In this document: positions 8,293 to 15,736 of the stretch, piece by piece
Layout of the letters: the number at the start of each line of letters is the position of its first letter
Position numbering within the stretch: the stretch's first letter is position 1
From: Azospirillum sp. B510
GTDB lineage: Bacteria; Pseudomonadota; Alphaproteobacteria; Azospirillales; Azospirillaceae
Reading direction: 5' to 3'
Assembly (NCBI RefSeq): GCF_000010725.1
Contig: NC_013856.1
Coordinates: 1 to 64,000 of the forward strand
Length of the DNA: 64,000 nucleotides
Made by a program: the position numbers and the translations under genes
Notes under the pieces: generated by a model
Database searches by the model: none
What the model was told of the DNA's origin: nothing
Seen by the model: the letters and a program-made list of their open reading frames with translations, nothing else

Positions 8293-9761
8293 GACGCGAA
8301 CTCCTTGGCAAGGGGGTAGAGCCGGCGCCAGCGCAGCCAGGCCTGGCTGTACGCGTCGGCGCGGGCCGGATCGGGGGTGAAGCTTTCCAGACGGCGGGGC
8401 TTGCGGCAGACGGTGGCCGGCGGTTCCCCGGTCGCCGCCATGCGGCCGAGATGGGCGGCGCCGAGAGCCGCCCCGACCTCGCCATCCTCGATGCGGTGGA
8501 TGGTGACGCCCAGCACGTCGGCGCAGATCCGCGCCCACAGCCGCGAGCGGGAGCCGCCGCCGGCAAGGTCGAACGCCGTCGGGGCGCCCTCCCCCAGCGC
8601 GACGAGATTGTCGCGGGCGGCGAAGGCGACGCCCTCCAGCACCGCCTGGACCATCGCGTCGCGCGTGGTCTCCGCCGACAGGCCGGCGAACAGGCCGCGC
8701 ACGGTGGCGTCATTGTGGGGGGTGCGCTCGCCCGACAGGTAGGGCAGGAAGGCGACCGGCGACGGTCCGGCGACGGCATCGCCGAGCGGGGCCAGCAGCT
8801 CCGCCTCCGCCGCGCCGAGGGTGTGGGCGGCCCAGGCGAGCGAGGCGGCCGAGGACAGCATGACGCCCATCTGGTGCCAGACACCGGGCAGCGCATGGCA
8901 GAAGGCATGGACCGCCATCGCCGGGTTGGGCAGGAAGCGGTCGGTGGTGCGCCACAGCACGCCGGAGGTGCCGAGGCTGAGGAAGCCATCGCCCGGCGTG
9001 ATGGCGCCGAGCCCGACGGCGCTGGCGGCGCAATCCCCCGCCCCGCCCGCCACCAGCGGCTGGGTCCGCATGCCCCAGCGGCGGGCCAGATCGGGCGAAA
9101 GCTGGGCGACGGCGTCGGAGCCCTCGGCCAGATCGGGCATGTGGGCGCCGGTCATCCGGGTGGCGGCGAGCAGATCGTCGGACCAGCGGCGCCGGCCGAC
9201 GTCGAGCCACAGCGTGCCCGACGCGTCCGACATCTCCTCCACCATGGCGCCGGTGAGGCGCCAGCGGACATAGGCCTTGGGCAGCAGCACCTTGGCCAGC
9301 GCCGCGAAGATCTCCGGCTCCTCCTCCGCCACCCACAGCAGCTTGGGCGCGGTGAAGCCGGGCATGGCGATGTTGCCGCTGATGGCGCGCAGCGTCGGCA
9401 GCGTCTCCTCCAGCGTCGCGCACTGGCGGTGGGAGCGGCCGTCGTTCCACAGGATGGCGGGGCGCAACACCCGGTTGTCGCGGCCCAGCAGCACCGCGCC
9501 ATGCATCTGGCCGGAAAAGCCGACGCCGAGCACGGCGGCGAGAGCCATGGGCTGGCGTTCGGCCAGCTCGTCCACCGCGGCGATGGCGGCGGAAACCCAC
9601 TCCTCCGGCTCCTGCTCCGACCATAGCGGGTGGGGACGGAAGACGGTGCAGGGGCGCGACGCGACGGCGGCGACGGCCCCGTCGGCGTCGGTCAGCACCG
9701 CCTTGACGCTCGATGTGCCGATGTCGATCCCGAGAAACATGACGGTCGACTTTCGTGTCAT
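8289..9761 (-). CDS. xylB: Xylulokinase
   Basis: The 490-residue kinase phosphorylates D-xylulose to xylulose 5-phosphate, feeding the pentose phosphate pathway. It is a FGGY-family kinase: N-terminal phosphate-binding loop 'GIDIGTSSVKAVL' (about residues 11-23), 'GVGFSGQMHGAVLL' (about 80), the catalytic Asp region 'ILWNDGR', and the C-terminal ATP-site block 'DLAGGGSRSRLWARICADVL' (about 395). An in-frame ATG seven codons downstream (MFLGIDIG) is an alternative start; neither has a strong ribosome-binding site. It is followed without a gap by xylA and preceded by the regulator gene 62 bp upstream, on the same strand. Confidence 0.95.
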   Translation of the reverse strand: MTRKSTVMFLGIDIGTSSVKAVLTDADGAVAAVASRPCTVFRPHPLWSEQEPEEWVSAAIAAVDELAERQPMALAAVLGVGFSGQMHGAVLLGRDNRVLRPAILWNDGRSHRQCATLEETLPTLRAISGNIAMPGFTAPKLLWVAEEEPEIFAALAKVLLPKAYVRWRLTGAMVEEMSDASGTLWLDVGRRRWSDDLLAATRMTGAHMPDLAEGSDAVAQLSPDLARRWGMRTQPLVAGGAGDCAASAVGLGAITPGDGFLSLGTSGVLWRTTDRFLPNPAMAVHAFCHALPGVWHQMGVMLSSAASLAWAAHTLGAAEAELLAPLGDAVAGPSPVAFLPYLSGERTPHNDATVRGLFAGLSAETTRDAMVQAVLEGVAFAARDNLVALGEGAPTAFDLAGGGSRSRLWARICADVLGVTIHRIEDGEVGAALGAAHLGRMAATGEPPATVCRKPRRLESFTPDPARADAYSQAWLRWRRLYPLAKEFAS

Positions 9762-9823
9762 GCCCCGAACCGCAGGCCGGGGCGGGTTGGAGTGAGTGGC
9801 CGTGCCCGCCGCTCCCCCGCCCG

Positions 9824-10897
9824 TCAGGGCAGGTTGTCGCGCAGGATGACCTGGACCCGGATATGCTCCTGCGCCGCGACGATCTCCTGGCCCGCGACCA
9901 GGGCATGGAGCACCCGCGCCATCGAGCGCACCTCGTGCCCCGGATCCTGGGCGACCAGGGCGGCGAAGGTGCCGTCGAGCAGCATGCGGCGGGTGGCGGG
10001 CGTCAGTTCGTGCCCGACGCAGAGGATCCTGCGGGCGAGCCCGGCCTCGGCCAGCGCCTCGCCGATGCCGACCGAACCCTCGCCGGTGTTGTAGATCGCC
10101 ACCAGATCGGGGGTGTCGGCCAGCATGCGGCGGACCAGATCGCGGTTGCGGTCGGGGTCGTCGCGCCCCTCCACCGGGGTCAGCCGGGTCAGATGGGGAT
10201 ATTCCTCCGCCAGCACCTGTCCGAAGCCGAAGCGGCGTTCGGCATGGTCGCGCAGGCTGCCCGACCCGGTGACGATGCCGACGGCCCCCCCTTGTGCCAC
10301 CATGCCGGCTTCCCCGGCGCGCGGCGGACCGAGGAAGCGGCCGACCAGCGATCCGGCGGTGCGGCCGGCGGCGATGTTGTCGATGCCGACATAATGCTGG
10401 CGCCGCGACGACGGGGCATCCGACACCAGCGTCACCACCGCCATGCCGCCTTCGACCAGATCGTCGATGGCCGCCCGGATGCGCGGATGGTCGAGCGCCA
10501 CCAGCGCCACCGCGTCGAAGCGCCCCGGCAGCCCGGCCAGCTCCGCCGCCAGCCGGTCGGCGTCGAACACGTCGGTCTCGACGATCTCCACCGCGATCCG
10601 CCGGGCGCGGAACCAGTCGGCCTGGGCGCGGATGGTGTCGGCGATGTCCATCATGAAGCGGTTGCCGCCGCTGGGCAGCAGCACGGCGAAGCGCCAGGAG
10701 CGCGACCGCGCCAGCTCCGCCGCCGCCGCCAGCGGGCGGAAACCCAGCCGCTGCACGGCCTCATGCACCTTCAGCGCGGTCTTGGCGCTGACGCCGGGCC
10801 GCCCGTTGACGACCCGGTCGGCCGTCGCGAGGCTGACGCCGGCGGCGGCCGCCACGTCGCGCAGGGTCAGAGGTGCGTCGCTGAGTTGATTATTCAT
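9824..10897 (-). CDS. LacI-family transcriptional regulator of the xylose operon
   Basis: The 357-residue protein has the LacI N-terminal HTH and hinge ('LTLRDVAAAAGVSLATADRV' then VNGRPGVSAKT, residues 10-40) and a type I periplasmic-binding-like effector domain ('MMDIADTIRAQADWF', 'IYNTGEGSVGIGEAL'). It heads the presumed operon with xylB. Its probable ligand is xylose or a related sugar, by context. The start at 10897 is preferred over an upstream in-frame ATG at 10918 because the longer form would begin inside a near-perfect palindrome that looks like its own operator. The effector domain resembles sugar-sensing LacI members with an expanded N-lobe, as in RbsR/FrcR types. Confidence 0.88.
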   Translation of the reverse strand: MNNQLSDAPLTLRDVAAAAGVSLATADRVVNGRPGVSAKTALKVHEAVQRLGFRPLAAAAELARSRSWRFAVLLPSGGNRFMMDIADTIRAQADWFRARRIAVEIVETDVFDADRLAAELAGLPGRFDAVALVALDHPRIRAAIDDLVEGGMAVVTLVSDAPSSRRQHYVGIDNIAAGRTAGSLVGRFLGPPRAGEAGMVAQGGAVGIVTGSGSLRDHAERRFGFGQVLAEEYPHLTRLTPVEGRDDPDRNRDLVRRMLADTPDLVAIYNTGEGSVGIGEALAEAGLARRILCVGHELTPATRRMLLDGTFAALVAQDPGHEVRSMARVLHALVAGQEIVAAQEHIRVQVILRDNLP

Positions 10898-10917
10898 GCC
10901 ACGAACATATTCCGGCA

Positions 10918-10939
10918 TTTTGAGGTGCGCAACTCAAAA
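10918..10939. promoter_or_regulatory. Probable LacI-type operator upstream of the xylose operon
   Basis: A 22-bp inverted repeat with arms TTTTGAG and CTCAAAA and central TGCGCA differs from perfect symmetry at one base pair. The central CG axis and length are typical of LacI-family operators. It lies 21 bases before the regulator start codon, where binding would block transcription of the regulator and, if they form one operon, of xylBAFHG. Confidence 0.7.
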
Positions 10940-11089
10940 CTTGGATGGCGGCCTATGCCCTGTCTTTTGGCCGATCCGTCTGGCCGTTGGGCTTATCATC
11001 GGACGCAGACTTTCAGGTGCGTACGTCAGTATGTGGCGGCGCTGGCGCGGGCTTTTGGGACACACCGCTGTTGTGAGTGGCGATGGTAT

Positions 11090-11138
11090 CCCCTCTCCCC
11101 CCCGCCGTAAGCCGGGCTTACGGCGGGGGGGAGAGGGG
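11090..11138. repeat. Perfect 24-bp-arm palindrome overlapping a LysR gene end
   Basis: Arms 11090-11113 and 11115-11138 are perfectly complementary over 24 bp around a single central base. The repeat includes the LysR stop codon (11118-11120) and supplies its final Pro-rich codons. There is no T-run on either side, so it is not a standard intrinsic terminator, though such a hairpin would stall or protect RNA from both directions. It may belong to a dispersed extragenic palindrome family. Confidence 0.7.
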
Positions 11139-12062
11139 GATTGGGAGGGAGAGGGGGATCAGGCCGGGGCGGCGTCCCTCCAGCAGGTCGCGGTCGCGGG
11201 TCAGCGCCTCGGCCATGAAGTCGAGGAAGGCGCGGACACGGCCCATATGGCGCAAATCCTCGTGGGTCAGCAGCCACAGCTTGGTGTCGGCCTCCGGTAT
11301 GGGATCGCCGATGCGGCGGAAGGCGGGGTCGCCGTCCACCACCCCGCAGGGCAGCAGGCCAAGGCCGATGCCGGCCCGCACCGCCTCCACCGCGCCCGCC
11401 ACCGAGTTGACCCGGTAGCGCACCGAGGCCGCCGGCACCGTCCGCTCCGTCCAATGGGCGAGGTTGGTGTGGGCGAAAGACTCGTCCAGCCCGACCCAGG
11501 GATGGCGCTCCAGCCCGCCGATATCACCCGTCCGCTCCAGATAGGCGACGGCGCCGTAGGCGGCGAAGGCGAGCCCGGACACGGCGCGGCCCACCAGATT
11601 CTCCGGCGGGCTGGTGGTGGCGCGGATCGCCACGTCGGCCTCCCGCCGGGTCAGGCTGAGCGACGCCTCCGCCGCCACCAGATCGATCCTCAGATCGGGA
11701 TGGCGCCGGCGGAAGGCGGCGATGTGGCGCGGCAGGATATAGAGGGTCAGGATGTCGAGGGTGGTGACGCGCAGGCTGCCGCTGATCCGGGTGTCGCTGC
11801 CCGACAGCAGCCGGTTCGCGGCGGCCAGATCCTCCTCCATCTTCTGCGCCACCCGCTGCATCTCGTCGCCGGCCGTGGTCAGCACATAGCCGCCCGGCAG
11901 CTTGTCGAACAGCCGGGCGCCCATCGCCTGTTCCAGCGCCGTCACCCGCCGCAGCACCGTGCTGTGGTTCACCCCCAGCGCGCGGGCCGCCGCCGACAGC
12001 GAGCCATGCCGCGCCACCGCCAGCAGGTAGCGAAGATCATCCCAGTTGCTGCCACTTATCAT
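11118..12062 (-). CDS. LysR-family transcriptional regulator
   Basis: The 314-residue protein has the LysR winged HTH at residues 8-66 ('DDLRYLLAVARHGSLSAAAR' then 'ALGVNHSTVLRRVTALEQ') and the effector domain 'LRVTTLDILTLYILPRHIAA' (about 98) with the usual two lobes. It belongs to the subgroup that often sits beside redox or quinone-related genes. It diverges from the membrane protein, yceI and glutathionyl-hydroquinone reductase genes, with a candidate box at 12094-12112. Its tail (about residues 300-314) is low-complexity Pro/Leu sequence encoded by a GC-rich tract that runs into a perfect palindrome; the family normally ends near residue 300, so this tail may be a recent extension. The effector is unknown. 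Confidence 0.88.
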   Translation of the reverse strand: MISGSNWDDLRYLLAVARHGSLSAAARALGVNHSTVLRRVTALEQAMGARLFDKLPGGYVLTTAGDEMQRVAQKMEEDLAAANRLLSGSDTRISGSLRVTTLDILTLYILPRHIAAFRRRHPDLRIDLVAAEASLSLTRREADVAIRATTSPPENLVGRAVSGLAFAAYGAVAYLERTGDIGGLERHPWVGLDESFAHTNLAHWTERTVPAASVRYRVNSVAGAVEAVRAGIGLGLLPCGVVDGDPAFRRIGDPIPEADTKLWLLTHEDLRHMGRVRAFLDFMAEALTRDRDLLEGRRPGLIPLSLPIPLSPPP

Positions 12063-12093
12063 TTATTCCCGCTCATCCGTGCAGACGCTTTTT

Positions 12094-12112
12094 GCAAATC
12101 TCCCGAATTTGC
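12094..12112. promoter_or_regulatory. Candidate LysR-binding box
   Basis: GCAAAT and ATTTGC form an inverted repeat with a 7-base spacer in the divergent region between the LysR gene (start 12062) and the membrane protein gene (start 12208). Position and the interrupted dyad fit the T-N11-A type site of this family. Confidence 0.45.
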
Positions 12113-12207
12113 GCTCATCAGAGCACAGGCTAGGGTCCTGGCCCAAGCGCAACCTGCGCCATCCCCAGGCGCCACCCGCGCCATCCCATTGAAGACCGGC
12201 CGTCCGC

Positions 12208-13059
12208 ATGTCCGAGCTGCTCCAAGATCCCTTCGTCCAATCCAGCGTGCTGCCCCTTGTGGTCGGCCTGATCCTCGTCGGCCTGCTGCATCTGCTGCGG
12301 CGGTCGCTGGCCTCGGCCGGGATCGCCGCTGGGTTCCTGGTCGTCTTCGCGATGGTGATCGGCCTGCCGGCTCTGCCGCCGCCGTCGAGCATGGGCAAGC
12401 TGTTCTGGTCCTCGGCCATCGGGCTGCTGCTCGGCGTGCTCGCCGATCTGGCGGGTGTCCGCAGCCGGGCCGCCGCGTTGGCGCTGGCGGTCTGGCTGGC
12501 CGGTTCGCTGCTGTGGATCGCCCTGCCCGCCCTCGACTCCGCCGTGGCGGTGATCAGCCTGCTGGTCCTGCTGGGGGCGGCGCTGTGGGTCGCTTTCGGC
12601 AATTCCTCCGAGACGGGCGGGCGCCCGACCGCGCCGGCCGCCACGCTGCTGGCGCTGGCGCTGGCGGTCGGCGGCACCGCGCTGATCGGCTCGTCGGCCT
12701 CCATCGCCCAGATGGCGCTGGCGCTGACGGCCTCGGCCGGCGCCTTCCTGCTGTGGAACTGGCCGGTGGAACGCCATGGCTGGGGCCTGTCGGGTCAGGT
12801 CGCCACCGGCATCGCCCTGCTGCTGGCCGCCGTGCTGGCCCTGTTCACCCAGACCCAGGCGGCGGTGCTGCTGCTGGCCCTGCCCGCCCTGCTCGCCGGC
12901 CGTGCCGGCCGCTTCATCCCCCGCCTCATCCCCCTGGGCGACGGCCTGATCGGCCGCGCCGCCTCGGCGGCCGCCGTCACGGTGGTCGCGGTCCTTCCGG
13001 CGCTGGTCGCCATCGGCGCCGCCTACGCGCTGAGCGGCGGCGAAGCGTCGCCCTACTGA
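12208..13059 (+). CDS. Polytopic inner-membrane protein of unknown function
   Basis: The 283-residue product is almost entirely hydrophobic, with about eight to nine predicted membrane helices (for example residues 10-27, 38-55, 66-86, 93-135, 145-165 and 170-190, and a final helix ending near 275). No transporter signature or conserved charged pair stands out and I do not recognise the family. It is transcribed away from the LysR gene and followed 45 bp later by yceI, so both may be LysR targets. A role in electron-transfer or quinone homeostasis is possible from its neighbours only. Confidence 0.65.
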   Translation: MSELLQDPFVQSSVLPLVVGLILVGLLHLLRRSLASAGIAAGFLVVFAMVIGLPALPPPSSMGKLFWSSAIGLLLGVLADLAGVRSRAAALALAVWLAGSLLWIALPALDSAVAVISLLVLLGAALWVAFGNSSETGGRPTAPAATLLALALAVGGTALIGSSASIAQMALALTASAGAFLLWNWPVERHGWGLSGQVATGIALLLAAVLALFTQTQAAVLLLALPALLAGRAGRFIPRLIPLGDGLIGRAASAAAVTVVAVLPALVAIGAAYALSGGEASPY

Positions 13060-13104
13060 TCCCCCTCATCCTAATCATTCAATCCTGTTTCCGGAGTTGA
13101 GTTC

Positions 13105-13689
13105 ATGAAGAAGACCCTGTTCGCCGCCGTCCTGTTCGCCGCGACCGCCGTCGGCACCGTCGCCCCGGCCTTCGCCGCCCCGGTCAATTACAAGATCGAC
13201 CCGGCGCACACGGCGGTGGCCTTCATCGTCAACCATGTCGGCTTCTCCAACGTGATCGGCCGCTTCAACACGGTCGGCGGCGACATCACCTTCGACAAGG
13301 ACGCCGTCGAGAAGAGCGTGGTCACCGTCACCATCGACACCACCAGCGTCGACACCAACCACGCCAAGCGTGACGAGCATCTGCGCTCGCCGGACTTCTT
13401 CAACGCGAAGGAGTTCCCGAAGCTGACCTTCAAGAGCACCAAGATCGAGAAGACCGGCGAGAAGACCGGCAAGCTGCATGGCGACCTGACCATGCTGGGC
13501 GTCACCAAGCCGGTCGTGCTCGACATCACCTTCAACAAGGACGGCGTCAGCCCGGCCAGCAAGCTGGAGACCGCCGGCTTCTCCGCCCGCGGCACGGTCA
13601 AGCGCACCGACTTCGGCATGAAGTACGGCGCCCCGGCCATCGGCGACGACATCCAACTGCTGATCGAGATCGAAGCGGTCAAGTCCTGA
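13105..13689 (+). CDS. YceI-family periplasmic protein
   Basis: The 194-residue protein has a clean signal peptide (MKKTLFAAVLFAATAVGT, cleavage at AFA-APV) and a YceI lipocalin-like beta barrel: 'YKIDPAHTAVAFIVNHVGFS', 'GDITFDKDAVEKSVVTVTID', 'HLRSPDFFNAKEFPKLTFKS', 'GVTKPVVLDITFN' and 'RTDFGMKYG'. YceI proteins bind polyprenyl chains such as ubiquinone-8 and are often stress or pH induced. A TTCG-loop terminator follows at 13722. The association with a hydroquinone reductase gene downstream fits an isoprenoid-quinone link. Confidence 0.93.
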   Translation: MKKTLFAAVLFAATAVGTVAPAFAAPVNYKIDPAHTAVAFIVNHVGFSNVIGRFNTVGGDITFDKDAVEKSVVTVTIDTTSVDTNHAKRDEHLRSPDFFNAKEFPKLTFKSTKIEKTGEKTGKLHGDLTMLGVTKPVVLDITFNKDGVSPASKLETAGFSARGTVKRTDFGMKYGAPAIGDDIQLLIEIEAVKS

Positions 13690-13721
13690 TCGCCGACGGC
13701 GTTCCGCTGTTGTGGATTGGA

Positions 13722-13741
13722 GGGGCCGGTTCGCCGGCCCC
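13722..13741 (+). terminator. Intrinsic terminator after yceI
   Basis: GGGGCCGG, loop TTCG, CCGGCCCC form a perfect 8-bp stem 33 bases after the yceI stop. Only two T residues follow, so termination may be partial and could allow read-through to the next gene. Confidence 0.6.
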
Positions 13742-13779
13742 TTCGCCTATCCGCCCCCATGGACAGAGGAGAGACCGCG

Positions 13780-14793
13780 ATGCCGCAGCTTGTGAATGGT
13801 GTCTGGGTGAAGGGCGACATAGCGGCCGGCGAGATCAAGGGCGGCGCCTTCCACCGCGAACCGACCCGCTTCCGCGGCTGGATCACGCCGGACGGCGCGC
13901 CCGATGCCGCCAGGGACGCCGAAGGCACCCTCACCCTGCCGGCGGCGGCCGGGCGCTATCACCTCTATGTCTCCTATCTCTGCCCCTGGGCCTCGCGCAC
14001 GCTGATCTTCCGCGTGCTGAAGGGGCTGGAGGGGGTGGTCGGCCTGTCGGTGGCCGGGCCGATCCTGGGCGAGGATGGCTGGGTCTATGACGAGGAGCAG
14101 GACGGCGGCCCGCGCGTCGGCCGTTTCCGCCATCATCACCGCCTCTACACCGCGAGCGCCCCGACCTATACCGGCAAGGTGTCGGTGCCGGTGCTGTGGG
14201 ACCGGCAGGAGGGCCGCATCGTCAACAACGAGTCGGCCGACATCATCCGCATCCTCAACGGCGCCTTCGACGGCCTGACCGGAAACCGGCTGGACCTCTA
14301 TCCCGAGCCGCTGCGGCCGGAGATCGACCGCTGGAACGGGATCGTCTATGACAGCGTCAACAACGGCGTCTACCGTTGCGGCTTCGCCAAGTCGCAGGCG
14401 AGCTACGACGAGGCGTTCGACGGGCTGTTCGCCACGCTCGACCGGCTGGAGGCGCATCTGTCGGCCAGCCGCTATCTGGCCGGGGTGCATCTGACCGAGG
14501 CCGACTGGCGCCTGTTCGTGACGCTGGTCCGCTTCGACGCCGCCTATCACGGCGCCTTCAAGTGCAACCTGCGGCGGATCGAGGAGTATCCGAACCTGTC
14601 GGCCTATCTGCGCGAGCTGTACCAGTGGCCGGGCATCCGCGACACGGTGCGGATCGACGCCATCAAGGCCGGTTACTACACCAACCCGGCGATCAACCCG
14701 ACGCTGATCGTGCCGAAGGGGCCGGCGCTGGATTTCGAGCGCGCCCATGACCGCGACCGGCTGCCGGGCAAGGGCATCTGGCAACGGGCGTGA
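13780..14793 (+). CDS. yqjG: Glutathionyl-hydroquinone reductase (Xi-class glutathione transferase)
   Basis: The 337-residue enzyme reduces glutathionyl-hydroquinones with glutathione. The catalytic Cys lies in 'YLCPWASRTLIF' (about residue 67), the CPWA motif that defines the Xi class. Other hallmarks are 'DEEQDGGPRVGRF', 'SVPVLWDRQEGRIVNNESAD' (glutathione site) and the C-terminal helical domain with 'LAGVHLTEADWRLFVTLVRF' and 'IKAGYYTN'. Length fits the family (about 320-330). The ATG at 13780 is preferred because AGAGGAGAG precedes it; the open frame starting at 13717 passes through the terminator hairpin. It may detoxify quinones under the divergent LysR. Confidence 0.93.
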   Translation: MPQLVNGVWVKGDIAAGEIKGGAFHREPTRFRGWITPDGAPDAARDAEGTLTLPAAAGRYHLYVSYLCPWASRTLIFRVLKGLEGVVGLSVAGPILGEDGWVYDEEQDGGPRVGRFRHHHRLYTASAPTYTGKVSVPVLWDRQEGRIVNNESADIIRILNGAFDGLTGNRLDLYPEPLRPEIDRWNGIVYDSVNNGVYRCGFAKSQASYDEAFDGLFATLDRLEAHLSASRYLAGVHLTEADWRLFVTLVRFDAAYHGAFKCNLRRIEEYPNLSAYLRELYQWPGIRDTVRIDAIKAGYYTNPAINPTLIVPKGPALDFERAHDRDRLPGKGIWQRA

Positions 14794-14833
14794 CGCGGCG
14801 GCGGCAAGAGGGACGGCGGAAAGGACGGGTTCC

Positions 14834-15547
14834 ATGACCAACGACACGGCGAACGGCTTCGAGACTGTCCTGCGCCTGGCTCCGGCCTGCGGTTCGGCGG
14901 CACGGCGGCTGGTCATCCTGTTGCACGGCGTCGGGTCGTCCGGCGCCGACCTGATGCCGCTGGCCCAGGCCTGGCGCCACGCGCTTCCCGACACCGCCTT
15001 CGCCGCCCCCGACGCGCCGCAGCCCTTCGGCATGGGCGACGGGCATCAATGGTTCAGCATCGCCGGAGTGACGGAGGAGAATCGGCCCGCCCGCGTCGCC
15101 GCCGCCCTGCCGGCTCTCGTCGAACTCATCGAGGCCGAACGCGGGCGGGTGGGCGTCGCGCCGGCCGACGTGGCGCTGGTCGGCTTCAGCCAGGGCAGCA
15201 TCATGGCGCTGCATCTCGCCATGACCGCTCCGGAGCGCTGCGGCGCGGTCATCGCCTTCGCCGGCCGCATCGCCGCCCCGGTTCCGACGCCGGCCGGGCC
15301 GGTGGATGGGCCGGCGGACAGGTTGGGCGCGCGTCCGCCGATCCTGATGGTCGGCGGCCTGGCGGACGGCATCATGCCGCCCGCCGTGGTGCGGGCCGCC
15401 GCCTCCCATCTCCGCTCCGCCGGCTTTCCGGTGGAGGAGCATCTGCTGCGCGGCGTCCCCCACACCATCACCGCCGCCGGGGCGCGGCTCGGCCTGAGCT
15501 TCCTGGAGCGCTTTCGTGCGATTCACGCTTCGGACGATTCCGTCTGA
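14834..15547 (+). CDS. Alpha/beta-hydrolase, phospholipase/carboxylesterase family
   Basis: The 237-residue cytosolic hydrolase has the nucleophile elbow GFSQGS (about residue 118), an oxyanion segment 'LVILLHGVGSSGADLMPLAQ' (about 27), the acid in 'MVGGLADGIMP' and the base in 'RGVPHTI'. This matches the YpfH/carboxylesterase-2 family that hydrolyses short esters or lysophospholipids. The start at 14834 is the first ATG beyond the upstream stop; the open frame from 14747 overlaps the preceding gene. The 40-bp gap to the hydroquinone reductase gene suggests cotranscription. The substrate is unknown. Confidence 0.85.
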   Translation: MTNDTANGFETVLRLAPACGSAARRLVILLHGVGSSGADLMPLAQAWRHALPDTAFAAPDAPQPFGMGDGHQWFSIAGVTEENRPARVAAALPALVELIEAERGRVGVAPADVALVGFSQGSIMALHLAMTAPERCGAVIAFAGRIAAPVPTPAGPVDGPADRLGARPPILMVGGLADGIMPPAVVRAAASHLRSAGFPVEEHLLRGVPHTITAAGARLGLSFLERFRAIHASDDSV

Positions 15548-15559
15548 AGCGATCGCACT

Positions 15560-15660
15560 CTATTTCGTCTCCTGCACGCGTTTGACGAGACCCTGGAGCT
15601 TCGGTTCGCGACTTCGACGAACTGCGCGCCGGCCTTGGTCACCACCTCCTTGGACTTGGC
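15560..15660 (-). pseudogene. Remnant of a phasin-like gene, 3' end
   Basis: On the minus strand this stretch reads 'AKSKEVVTKAGAQFVEVAN' in one frame and continues in another as 'EPKLQGLVKRVQETK' followed by TAG. Together they look like the helical C-terminus of a phasin-type protein (polyhydroxybutyrate granule) broken by an indel. The upstream part is gone; the next bases lead into the serine hydrolase gene end. Family assignment is tentative, since the fragment is only about 34 residues. Confidence 0.4.
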
Positions 15661-15736
15661 CTCGCGCCCGTCCCACAGTTTCAAATGCGATTGCCCTGGG
15701 AACCCTCCAGCGGCGGCCAGCCGCGAGGGGGCGGGA

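Noticed and set aside
13717..13779. Upstream part of the open frame of the glutathionyl-hydroquinone reductase
   Set aside because: It lies across a terminator hairpin and lacks a ribosome site, while the ATG at 13780 has one.
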